Shown here: in pieces, positions 41,731 to 49,922 of the stretch
Numbering within the stretch: position 1 is the stretch's first letter
Layout: each line of letters begins with the position of its first letter
DNA from: Oscillospiraceae bacterium
Lineage (GTDB): Bacteria > Bacillota > Clostridia > Oscillospirales > Oscillospiraceae
Direction of reading: 5' to 3'
Assembly: GCA_015068025.1 (NCBI GenBank)
Contig: SVLH01000005.1
Coordinates: forward strand, 1-64,000
DNA length: 64,000 bases
Position numbers and translations under genes: made by a program
The notes under the pieces: generated by a model
What the model was told of the DNA's origin: nothing
What the model saw: only the letters and a program-made list of their open reading frames with translations
The model's database searches: none

Positions 41731-44700
41731 TCAGTCCATCAGTTCCCGCATGCGCAGCAGCATTTTCAGATCGTTGTCAATGCAGGCGGCGGCGGAGAGG
41801 TTGGGGGTGTAGTGCAGCGTGTTGCCCTTGTCCGGAGCAAGGGGTAGGATGACTGCCTCGCTGAGCCGGGAGAGGGTCAGGTTGCGGGAATAGCGCTCCC
41901 GATAGGTGTTCTCCAGAGCCAGCAGAATGTCGCGGCTGTTTTCCAGACAGGTTTTGGAGAACTGGAACACGGCTTCGCGGTTACGCTCCTTGTAGAAGCG
42001 GGGGAAGGCGTAGGGCAGGATCAGATTTGCTGCCGGCATCAATCCGGAGACAGAGGGGGCAGAGCCGTCCACGGTGTCACCGCCGATGAAGGGGTACATG
42101 GTGGATTCCACGAACCAGGCGCGCAGGGAGGGGATGAAGTACACGGCATCCACGTCCAGACCCTTGGCAGCCATCAGGTCGCGGCCTCTGCCGGAGAGCA
42201 GACCCACCAGCACCTTGTCGATCTCCAGCCCCTCCTGACGGCACAGGGGCTCCAACACGTTGATGCGGGCGCCGGAGTGCAGCAGATCGTCCACCAGCAT
42301 CACAGGACGGCGGAAGGAGTGGATGGTGCGGACCTGGCTTTCCAGAGGTGCGTAGCCGGGGTAGGCGGTGATAGTGAAGGAACGCAGATCCGGTGCAAAC
42401 AGCTTATCCGTGTGGATGGTCTTACTGACGGTGTTGGGGACGGCGTTGCCGCGCAGGATCTTGCCGAAGGGGACGCACATCTTGGGGCCCAGCACACGGG
42501 GATAGGTAGGCACGGCAGGCACGCCGTTGAGTTCTGTGATCTTCTGCACCAGACGATGGTAGATGACCTCTGCATTCAAAGACAGCACCAGCGTGCCGGG
42601 ATACATGGCGCAGATGGCGCGCTGGAAGCGGAAGTGGGCTTGCCGCACGGCGGAAAGCACCACGGGATCGGAGGAGAACGGCTCTTTCAGTGTGGTGGGG
42701 ATGTTCTGCAGCAAGACAGCAGGAGAGCGCATATCCACCACCATCAGCGGCTTGGGCGTTTCCATCTCTGCCTGCACGAACCCCTGACGCTCCAGCAGAT
42801 CCAGAATCTGGGGAGACTGGAGGTCACCCCACCAGACGGCGTAACTGCAATCCTTCGCCGCGGCGAGGGAGAGCACTTCCGTCAGCAGCAGCTGGCCGGC
42901 ATCGTAGGTGGTGCTTTCGGAACGAGCGACATAAAGACCGGTCAGCAGGCGGATGTGGCCTGCGGTATGAGAGCGAACATAGTTGGCAAGGGTGACATCG
43001 CCCAAAGTGTCGTAGAGATCCCGGTCGTTGATGGTGCGCAGCGTCACGCAGCCCAGCGCCGCGGCGGGCGTCTGACTGGTGTCCCAAAGGGTGCAGACAC
43101 ACTCTCCCGGCGTATAGGCGTGGAGTTTAGGTATCGCATCCCGGAGATCTTCCCAGTCGTTGGGGGTGGAGGTTTCCATCATGGAAAATTCCAGACTGCC
43201 CGCCAGCACGATGCGCTTGTACTGGGGTTCGCGCAGGTACAGACTGTTGCGGAAAATGAAGTCCTGCACGGTGGAATCGATCAGATTGGAAATGTCGCGT
43301 CCCAGATCGATGTTTTCGCGGATGCGGGTGGAACTGATGTCTTCCAGATGGGTGGGGAGGTGCAGTTCGATGACATCGCCCTGCAGCGCCGAGAGGTCTG
43401 TTTCCACCTCTTGATGCGCCGTGCCGCTGGCACGGCGGAACACGATGTGGTTCATGGAATGGACAGAGCCTTCGCAGGGGGCGGCTTTGTAAGACGAGGC
43501 GTTGGCCACCACGTCGGAACCGACGGTCAGGTAGAGTTCCTGATCGCCGAATACCTGTCGCAGACGGATCAGATCTTCGGGGGCCGCCAGGTTCACGGGG
43601 ATGTCGTGGGGGAAGATGTACACGCCGAACTCGTCCGCCACGGACATATTGACGATCTGGCGGCGGATGAGGGAGGGCTGGGCTTTCTTCGACCAGGAAA
43701 ACTCGTCCACAGCCAGGTAGACTTCAAAGCCCAGATCCCGGATGGCCTGCACGATGCCCTTGTGAGACAGGGAGAAGGGATCGAAGGTGCCAGGGAAGAA
43801 TGCGGCTTTGGTATGGCTTTCGAACTGGAAGAGACCGCTCTTGTAGCGATGCTCGATGATAAAGCGGTAAATGGAGGAAAGGGCGGAAGCTGAATAGAAG
43901 AAGGTCAGTTCCTGGGCGGGCTGCTCGTTCATCAGGAAAAGGAGCTTCTTTGCGATCAGGGTGAAGAGGCTGGTCTTTTCGTCATAGCTCAGAACCGGGG
44001 AGGCAAACAGGCCGTTGCCCAGAACGTGCAGCGCTTCCTGCTGCACGCTTTCGTGGCAGGAGGCAAGTCCTTTCAGCAGGAGGCTGGCCATGCGGTTGCG
44101 TCTGCACAGCACCACGTCCTGCGGCTCTCCGAAGCGGGAACCATATTCTTCGTAGTATTCCAGTGCCGCGCCGATGGTGGCAAGGGTGGCGGTTGCGACG
44201 CCGGTGTTGGAGGAGGAGAGCATTTCCTGCAGACTGGAAAGTGCCTCATCCAGCTCCCGGGGCGCCAGCCACAGGCAGAAACGACCCAGATAACCGGGGA
44301 TGTACTGGGCGATCTCCGCCTGACCGGTTTCCAGCGCCTTGGAAAGTTCCACGGCGATCTCATTCCGGCGATCCGGGGTCAGACCGGGGGCGATCTCCAG
44401 CAGGGCGGCGCCGGCCATGCGGCGCACCACGATGTTCTCGCTGACCTTGATGAGGTTGGAGAAATGGGTGGCGATGTCCAGATCGTAGCCGGGATTCTGC
44501 TTGGCCTGATGCAGGAGATATTCCACACCCACAGCCTTCAGGATCCAGGGCGTGGCAGATTTGAGGTTATCCAAAAAGACATTGCTGACAGTCTCCGGTT
44601 GATCCAGCGTGCCGCTGAAAGCAGGAGGTTCCAGACCCAGCATGGCGCACAGCTGCGTGCGCAGGAAGAACAACGGCGTGCTGGTGCCGAAATCTGCGGT

Positions 44701-46512
44701 GGTCATCGCCTCTGTGATGAGTGCGTATTCGGTGGAGGCGGGGTCAAGGGACTCCAGCAGATGGCGGAACAGGCGCATAGCGGCTGCCTTGTGGGGATCC
44801 TCACCCTGCTTCAGCCACCAGATAGCGAACATTACCAGCGTGTGGCGGGTGTCGCCAGTCATGCAGTCCATGGGGACATTCAGCACAGTATCCAGCAGGG
44901 CGAATGCGCCATCGGGATCGACCGTCTGGGGGTCGGAGTAGTGGCTGAACAGCTGCAGTGCGAAACGCAGACGGTTGCCTGCGGAGCTGCTGTCCAGCAG
45001 CGCGTCCACCACGGTTTTGGCCTGATAGCGGATCATACTGGTCTGGCGGGGCGTCAGGCGGTTGTCGGGATGGATCAGCCGCTGCAGATACTCCGCCCAC
45101 AGTTCAAAGGGGCGGTTTTCCGTGGGGCTGGGCGCAATACCGGCCGGCAGTTCCTTTTTGTATCCGGAGAGGAACCCGGCAAGAATACGCCCCATCAGCT
45201 GCGCCGCCTGACGGCGGAGGTCGCCGTCGGGCAGAAGGAGCAGTTCATAGAGGAATTCCAGCGTCTGTTCCTTTTGGTTGGCGTTCAGATAGGTAAAATA
45301 CTCCCCAAAGACGGACACATAGGCCCGAATGCGGGAGGGGTCTTTTTCGCTGCGGGCGGCTTCCAGAATGTCCGCAAAGAGCCGCTCGTGGCTCAACCGG
45401 TGCATCAGGCGGATGTTGTGATCCACAGCGGTGTGCCGCAGGGTGTAAACCACCTGCCGGTCGCCCATCAGGGCAGGTGCCTTGCGGGACGGAATGGGCA
45501 TAACGGTTTTCAGGTTGGTGTCCACGCCGAAATAGGTGAGGTATTCTTCAAAGTCGTGGAGCTTTGCATAGACGTGCTGATAGCGCAGCCGCTTGGCGGG
45601 ATCCACATTGTCCAGTTTGTTGAGGATCACATCGAAGGCGTCGTGCAGGCTGAACAGCTCCGTGATCTCCTGACCGTTTTCGGTGCGGGACTGCTTGACG
45701 CGGAAGTCGGAGTAGACCAGGATCAGGGATTCCGAGGAGAGGTTTTCAATCTCCAGATCCCAGACAGAATGGTTGGCGGCAATGTTGCCGATGTTGGAGA
45801 GACTTCGCTCGGTAAACCACTGGTCGGTGTAGTAATAGTGGAGATAGGGGACGCGCTCACCGGGTTTACAGCCGAATTTGCCGATGTCATGTCCGGCGGC
45901 GGCACCGGAGATCAGGCCCAGATCGACCAGACCGCCGAAGGAATGGAAGGTGCGGGACACGGTCATGGCCACATGGTGGACGCCGGCGATGTGTTCCAGT
46001 GTGCGGAAGGGCGTCACTTCCAGCCCCAGACGCATCAGTTCATAGACGTACTCATCCCGGAAGCACTGGAGGAAGCGGCGGTATTCGTCGGCGGAGATGC
46101 AGTCTGCCAGTTCCTCCTCCGTGCAGAAGGCGAAATCCAGCTGCGGGTCAAAGGGGAACACCTCGTGTTCGGCGTCCAGCAAAACCTGCAGGAAGTGGAG
46201 GAAGCACAGCGCACCGTCCTGCTGGGCGGCGGCGTGGGCGGTGTCTTCTCTGGTATACAGGCGGGAACAGGCGGTCTGATAGGTATAGGCCAGCCAGCCC
46301 TCCTCGGGAACGGGGGCGAGGCGATCCAGCAGGGGCGTAAACGCATCCAGCGCCCGCTGACAGGAAACGCGCGTTTCCATGGGCAGCAGAGGCGCGAGCA
46401 GGGCCTCCCAGTCCACGTCGGCGAAAAGGTCAGTCCGGATCATATGGAGTTTTCTTAAAAATGCCTTTTCGGCAAAGGACTCCGCCATGCGGAGATACAG
46501 CTTTTTATCCAT
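41731..46512 (-). CDS. 1593-residue multidomain protein: HD, helical repeats, NadD-like, GNAT-like and phosphoribosyltransferase regions
   Basis: This very large soluble protein has a layout I cannot match to a described enzyme. Residues about 160-300 form an HD-type domain: GVHHVAMT, the HD pair His208-Asp209 in AAGHDIGKFG, and His248 in AANHSVWD. Residues about 380-890 are helical HEAT/ARM-like repeats. Residues about 898-1095 are a NadD/cytidylyltransferase fold: FFPGTFDPFSLSHKG (905-919), where HxGH becomes SLSH, and DISSTRIRENI (1058-1068). Residues about 1100-1265 look GNAT-like. Residues about 1300-1490 include VMLVDDLLHSGARIN (1404-1418), the PRPP-binding motif of phosphoribosyltransferases. 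There is no signal peptide or membrane segment. The start is ATG 46512 behind CGGAGGC; 79 upstream codons are excluded. A TATACT element (46544-46549) lies close by. Confidence 0.85.
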   Translation of the reverse strand: MDKKLYLRMAESFAEKAFLRKLHMIRTDLFADVDWEALLAPLLPMETRVSCQRALDAFTPLLDRLAPVPEEGWLAYTYQTACSRLYTREDTAHAAAQQDGALCFLHFLQVLLDAEHEVFPFDPQLDFAFCTEEELADCISADEYRRFLQCFRDEYVYELMRLGLEVTPFRTLEHIAGVHHVAMTVSRTFHSFGGLVDLGLISGAAAGHDIGKFGCKPGERVPYLHYYYTDQWFTERSLSNIGNIAANHSVWDLEIENLSSESLILVYSDFRVKQSRTENGQEITELFSLHDAFDVILNKLDNVDPAKRLRYQHVYAKLHDFEEYLTYFGVDTNLKTVMPIPSRKAPALMGDRQVVYTLRHTAVDHNIRLMHRLSHERLFADILEAARSEKDPSRIRAYVSVFGEYFTYLNANQKEQTLEFLYELLLLPDGDLRRQAAQLMGRILAGFLSGYKKELPAGIAPSPTENRPFELWAEYLQRLIHPDNRLTPRQTSMIRYQAKTVVDALLDSSSAGNRLRFALQLFSHYSDPQTVDPDGAFALLDTVLNVPMDCMTGDTRHTLVMFAIWWLKQGEDPHKAAAMRLFRHLLESLDPASTEYALITEAMTTADFGTSTPLFFLRTQLCAMLGLEPPAFSGTLDQPETVSNVFLDNLKSATPWILKAVGVEYLLHQAKQNPGYDLDIATHFSNLIKVSENIVVRRMAGAALLEIAPGLTPDRRNEIAVELSKALETGQAEIAQYIPGYLGRFCLWLAPRELDEALSSLQEMLSSSNTGVATATLATIGAALEYYEEYGSRFGEPQDVVLCRRNRMASLLLKGLASCHESVQQEALHVLGNGLFASPVLSYDEKTSLFTLIAKKLLFLMNEQPAQELTFFYSASALSSIYRFIIEHRYKSGLFQFESHTKAAFFPGTFDPFSLSHKGIVQAIRDLGFEVYLAVDEFSWSKKAQPSLIRRQIVNMSVADEFGVYIFPHDIPVNLAAPEDLIRLRQVFGDQELYLTVGSDVVANASSYKAAPCEGSVHSMNHIVFRRASGTAHQEVETDLSALQGDVIELHLPTHLEDISSTRIRENIDLGRDISNLIDSTVQDFIFRNSLYLREPQYKRIVLAGSLEFSMMETSTPNDWEDLRDAIPKLHAYTPGECVCTLWDTSQTPAAALGCVTLRTINDRDLYDTLGDVTLANYVRSHTAGHIRLLTGLYVARSESTTYDAGQLLLTEVLSLAAAKDCSYAVWWGDLQSPQILDLLERQGFVQAEMETPKPLMVVDMRSPAVLLQNIPTTLKEPFSSDPVVLSAVRQAHFRFQRAICAMYPGTLVLSLNAEVIYHRLVQKITELNGVPAVPTYPRVLGPKMCVPFGKILRGNAVPNTVSKTIHTDKLFAPDLRSFTITAYPGYAPLESQVRTIHSFRRPVMLVDDLLHSGARINVLEPLCRQEGLEIDKVLVGLLSGRGRDLMAAKGLDVDAVYFIPSLRAWFVESTMYPFIGGDTVDGSAPSVSGLMPAANLILPYAFPRFYKERNREAVFQFSKTCLENSRDILLALENTYRERYSRNLTLSRLSEAVILPLAPDKGNTLHYTPNLSAAACIDNDLKMLLRMRELMD

Positions 46513-46584
46513 GGGACGCCTCCGTTCATCAGGTGCTGGAAAAAGTATACCGCACTTTTCGGCATTTTGGAAGCGGTTTCTGCG

Positions 46585-46615
46585 AAAAAAGGTCTGCCGC
46601 AGTAAGCGGCAGACC
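46585..46615 (-). terminator. Terminator after the rhomboid-like gene
   Basis: GGTCTGCCGC and its complement GCGGCAGACC (46591-46615) form a perfect stem, with A6 on the left acting as the T run of the minus strand. It separates the rhomboid-like gene from the giant gene downstream. Confidence 0.8.
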
Positions 46616-46622
46616 CTTCGGC

Positions 46623-47492
46623 TTATTCGGTAAAATGCTCGTGCTGGAAAATGTGATCCTGACAGAAGCAATGGTATCCGGCGCAGCGGGAGCAGTAGCG
46701 GAATTCCAGATCCGGATGACTGGCATCCGTCTTGCCGCAGACGGCGCATTTGTGGCGGTAACCCCGCTCTGCCTCTTTCTTTTTCTGCTGGCGGACGGCG
46801 GACTTGAACTGAATGGTCTGGGAGGAGGTTTGGTGCTGTGCCCGCCGGCGGCGGTAGGAGAGGGATTCTGTCATCGCCGTCCAGAAAAAGACCACGAAGT
46901 TCAGCATGGCCACCACGGGCAGCAGTGCGCCGAGGAAATCTCCGACCAGCAGGGCGGTGAACGTGTCCAGCGCGAAGAGCGCCACGTCAAACCAGGCGAG
47001 CCACTTGACCTTAATGGGAATGATGAGGAACAGCAGCACCTGCATGTCGGGGAACAGGGCTGCGAAGGCGAGGAACATGGACAAACTGATATAATAGGTA
47101 CCGTAGATCGTGTTGCTTCCGGGAACATAGTAGCCTGCGATGCCGGCAAGAACCGTCAGGAACATGCCGGAAAAGTAATACAGGTTGAATTTGGGTGTGC
47201 CCCACTCCCGTTCCAGCAGGTTGCCGATGAAATAGATGAAGTAGGTGGAAATGATGAAGGCAAAGGGACTTGTGGTGGACGGGAGAAACACAAAGGTGAT
47301 GAGCCGCCAGAGCTCGCCCCGGAGAACGGCGCCCCAGTTGAAGGCCAGGAAGGACAGGGAACTGTAATTGGAGAAGGTCATCAGCAGATATACGATGACA
47401 TTGCCCGCCACGATGTATTTCATCAGGTTGGAAATGCCGAAATTGGGATGGTTATAGGCAAACCGCTCCACGGCGGCATTGAGTTTTTTCAA
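46623..47492 (-). CDS. Rhomboid-like membrane protein with C-terminal cysteine-rich (zinc-ribbon-like) tail
   Basis: This protein of about 289 residues has a hydrophobic core of six likely transmembrane segments from residue 25 to 200 and a basic linker. The end is Cys-rich: CAVCGKTDASH...FRYCSRCAGYHCFCQDH. The membrane part resembles rhomboid proteases and derlins: YFIYFIGNLLEREWGTPKFN matches the LxxxGxxLE-type loop, but the GxSG active serine motif and the catalytic His are absent, the equivalent stretch reading YYISLSMFLAFA. It is therefore probably a non-proteolytic rhomboid relative. The start is TTG 47492 behind GGGGGGA, since no ATG gives a better ribosome site; the reading frame continues upstream without one. 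Confidence 0.7.
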   Translation of the reverse strand: MKKLNAAVERFAYNHPNFGISNLMKYIVAGNVIVYLLMTFSNYSSLSFLAFNWGAVLRGELWRLITFVFLPSTTSPFAFIISTYFIYFIGNLLEREWGTPKFNLYYFSGMFLTVLAGIAGYYVPGSNTIYGTYYISLSMFLAFAALFPDMQVLLFLIIPIKVKWLAWFDVALFALDTFTALLVGDFLGALLPVVAMLNFVVFFWTAMTESLSYRRRRAQHQTSSQTIQFKSAVRQQKKKEAERGYRHKCAVCGKTDASHPDLEFRYCSRCAGYHCFCQDHIFQHEHFTE

Positions 47493-47606
47493 AGAAAATC
47501 CCCCCAAAACAGGAAATGATATTTCATTATACCCATATATGGCAGAAAAGTCATGTATAAATTTTAAACGATGGCAAAAAGAGGCGGAAAAGAGGAAAAA
47601 ACCGTC

Positions 47607-47634
47607 TTGACAAACAGAAAAGACCTGATAGAAT
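47607..47634 (+). promoter_or_regulatory. Promoter of the SAM riboswitch-metK unit
   Basis: TTGACA (47607-47612), 16-base spacer, TAGAAT (47629-47634), 20 bases before the aptamer. Confidence 0.75.
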
Positions 47635-47654
47635 AAACGAGAAAAATCAATACC

Positions 47655-47799
47655 CCTTATCAAGAGTGGCGGAGGGAACGGCCCTATGAAGCCACGGCAA
47701 CCTGCTTATGACAAGGTGCCAAATCCGACGGAAAGCGACAGATGAGGAGCGAACAGCCGGAGTCATTGTGCGTTTCGTCGTCGAAACGCGCATTTTTTT
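47655..47799 (+). promoter_or_regulatory. SAM-I riboswitch (S box) controlling metK
   Basis: The aptamer (about 47655-47747) carries all hallmarks of the S box. They are CTTATCAAGAG at the 5' end, the TGGCGGAGGGA and GGCCCTATGAAGCC core, GGCAACCTGC, AAGGTGCCAAATCC, and the closing GGAAAGCGACAGATGAG. It binds S-adenosylmethionine. The expression platform is the terminator GTGCGTTTCG-TCGT-CGAAACGCGC plus a T7 run (47768-47799), which should form when SAM is bound and stop transcription of metK. The region 47493-47833 contains only this riboswitch, its promoter and the divergent rhomboid-like gene's leader. Confidence 0.93.
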
Positions 47800-47833
47800 C
47801 GCCTCTTGGTAAGAGAAGAAAAGGAGAACAACT

Positions 47834-49021
47834 ATGGCAAGACGTTATTTATTTACTTCCGAGTCCGTGACCGAGGGTCACCCCGACAAGATCTGCGACC
47901 AGATCTCCGACGCGGTGCTGGACGCCATCCTGGCGCAGGATCCCATGGGCCGCGTGGCCTGCGAGACCACGGTCTCCACGGGTCTGGTCCACGTGATGGG
48001 CGAGATCACCACCAGCTGCTATGTGGACATCCCCAAGATCGCCCGTGAGGTCATCCGTGACATTGGCTACGACCGCGCCAAGTACGGCTTTGACTGCGAC
48101 ACCTGCGGCATCATCTCCAACATTGACGAGCAGTCCGCCGACATTGCCATGGGCGTCGACAAGGCGCTGGAGAACAAGCAGGGTGAGGACGCCGAACTGC
48201 AGAACGGTGCCGGCGACCAGGGCATGATGTTCGGCTACGCTTGCGACGAGACTCCGGAGCTGATGCCTCTGGCCATCTCCATCGCCCAGAAGATGGCAAA
48301 GTGCCTGACCAATGTTCGCAAGACCGGTCTGGTGAACTATCTGCGCCCCGACGGCAAGACCCAGATCACCGTGGAATACGATGAAAACGGCAAGCCTGTC
48401 CGCGTGGATACCGTGGTGCTGTCCACCCAGCACAGCCCCGAGGTCACGCTGGAGCAGATCCGCACCGACATGGTGAATATGGTCATCAACCCCTCCATCC
48501 CCGCAGGGCTGATGGACGAGAACACCAAGATCTACGTCAATCCCACCGGCCGCTTCGTCATTGGCGGCCCCCAGGGCGACTCCGGCCTCACCGGCCGCAA
48601 GATTATTGTGGATACTTACGGCGGCAGTGCTCCCCACGGCGGCGGCGCTTTCTCCGGCAAGGATCCTACCAAGGTGGACCGCAGCGCAGCCTACGCCGCC
48701 CGCTGGGTGGCCAAGAACGTGGTGGCTGCCGGGCTTGCCTCCAAGTGTCAGGTGCAGCTGGCCTACGCCATCGGCGTGGCGCAGCCCGTGTCTATCCTCG
48801 TGGATACCTTCGGCACCGGCAAGGTGGATGACGGCAAGCTGGAAGATGCCGTCCGCAAGGTCTTTGACCTGCGCCCCACCGCCATCATCCGCGATCTGGA
48901 TCTGCGCAAGCCCATTTACCGCCAGCTGGCCGCTTACGGCCACATGGGCCGTGAAGATCTGGGCGTTTCCTGGGAAAAGACCGACCGCACCGAGGCGCTG
49001 AAAGCCGCCGTGGCGGAGTAA
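47834..49021 (+). CDS. metK: S-adenosylmethionine synthetase
   Basis: This 395-residue enzyme makes S-adenosylmethionine from methionine and ATP. The first signature is [20 protein letters not shown]. Also conserved are [20 protein letters not shown], the [20 protein letters not shown] region, and the glycine-rich [20 protein letters not shown] with [10 protein letters not shown]. Length and motifs are normal. AAAAGGAG precedes the ATG. The enzyme's own product controls the gene through the S box upstream. SAM made here also supplies TrmD and RsmA encoded in the window. Confidence 0.97.
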   Translation: MARRYLFTSESVTEGHPDKICDQISDAVLDAILAQDPMGRVACETTVSTGLVHVMGEITTSCYVDIPKIAREVIRDIGYDRAKYGFDCDTCGIISNIDEQSADIAMGVDKALENKQGEDAELQNGAGDQGMMFGYACDETPELMPLAISIAQKMAKCLTNVRKTGLVNYLRPDGKTQITVEYDENGKPVRVDTVVLSTQHSPEVTLEQIRTDMVNMVINPSIPAGLMDENTKIYVNPTGRFVIGGPQGDSGLTGRKIIVDTYGGSAPHGGGAFSGKDPTKVDRSAAYAARWVAKNVVAAGLASKCQVQLAYAIGVAQPVSILVDTFGTGKVDDGKLEDAVRKVFDLRPTAIIRDLDLRKPIYRQLAAYGHMGREDLGVSWEKTDRTEALKAAVAE

Positions 49022-49041
49022 ACAACGCAACACGAATAAGA

Positions 49042-49077
49042 GTGCAGACCGTCTAACGGACGGTCTGCTTTTTTTTG
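49042..49077 (+). terminator. Terminator after metK
   Basis: GCAGACCGTC pairs with GACGGTCTGC, with a TAAC loop and a T8 run. Confidence 0.88.
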
Positions 49078-49110
49078 CGGTTTTCGATCTGGGCATCCCG
49101 GCATTTTTAA

Positions 49111-49139
49111 TTGTAATCCGGGCGGGGATTTGCTATACT
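49111..49139 (+). promoter_or_regulatory. Promoter of thiN
   Basis: TTGTAA (49111-49116), 17-base spacer, TATACT (49134-49139) with a TG one base before it. Confidence 0.65.
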
Positions 49140-49169
49140 GAAAAGAAAAATAAGAGGAGGGCGCTGCGC

Positions 49170-49799
49170 ATGAAGCGCTGTTTGATCTTTGCTGCGGGCT
49201 CTTTTTACGGCTTGGTTCAGCGGCCGGAGCAGGGCGATCTCGTCATTGCCGCCGATGGCGGATACCGGATCTGCCGGCAGGAGGGTATCGTGCCGTCGCT
49301 GCTTCTGGGGGACTTTGATTCCATGGATGCGCCGACGGATTTCGCGGCTGTCTGCCGCCTGCCGGTGGAGAAGGATGATACCGACACGATGGCCGCCATT
49401 CGATACGGCCTGGAACAAGGCTGCACGGAATTTCACATTTATGGCGGAACCGGCGGCAGGCGGCTGGATCACACCCTTGCCAATTTGCAGGCGCTGCTGT
49501 TCCTGCGCCGTCACGGAGCCCGCGGTTGGCTGTATGACGATGCCTTTGTCTGGACGGCCATCGAGAACGAATCCCTCACGGTGGAACGCACCGTGGATTG
49601 GGGCTTGCTTTCTTTGTTCTGCTTGGGCGAAAAGGTGGAGGGCGTATCCGTCACCGGTGTGCAGTATCCGCTGGCAGAGGGTGTGCTGACTTCAGACTTC
49701 CCTCTTGGCGTCAGCAATCACATTCTGGAGGATGAAGCGGTGATTTCTGTCCGGCGCGGCGCGCTGGTCGTCGGCTGGCAGACAGACGGTGTTCTATAA
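49170..49799 (+). CDS. thiN: Thiamine pyrophosphokinase
   Basis: This 209-residue enzyme transfers pyrophosphate from ATP to thiamine, giving the cofactor thiamine diphosphate. The N-terminal domain has the DGG pattern VIAADGGYRICRQEGI and LLLGDFDSMDAP, then EKDDTDTMAAIRYGLEQG and the signature FHIYGGTGGRRLDHTLANLQ. The beta-sandwich C-terminal domain ends with LPLGVSNHI-like FPLGVSNHILEDEAVISVRRG. GAGGAGGGCG lies before the ATG. In Firmicutes this gene usually follows the rsgA-rpe set; here it is next to metK. Confidence 0.93.
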   Translation: MKRCLIFAAGSFYGLVQRPEQGDLVIAADGGYRICRQEGIVPSLLLGDFDSMDAPTDFAAVCRLPVEKDDTDTMAAIRYGLEQGCTEFHIYGGTGGRRLDHTLANLQALLFLRRHGARGWLYDDAFVWTAIENESLTVERTVDWGLLSLFCLGEKVEGVSVTGVQYPLAEGVLTSDFPLGVSNHILEDEAVISVRRGALVVGWQTDGVL

Positions 49800-49827
49800 A
49801 AAGAATAGCGATTTCGATAATCTTTCG

Positions 49828-49856
49828 TTGCGGTAGGCACATAGGTATTGTATAAT
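49828..49856 (+). promoter_or_regulatory. Promoter of the fused xanthine dehydrogenase gene
   Basis: TTGCGG (49828-49833), 17-base spacer, perfect TATAAT (49851-49856), 66 bases before the ATG. Confidence 0.7.
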
Positions 49857-49922
49857 TAGACCAAGAAAGGTTGACCTTTCCGCAAACGGCTTGCGCAAAC
49901 GAGAATGGAGGAAGCGAAGAGT

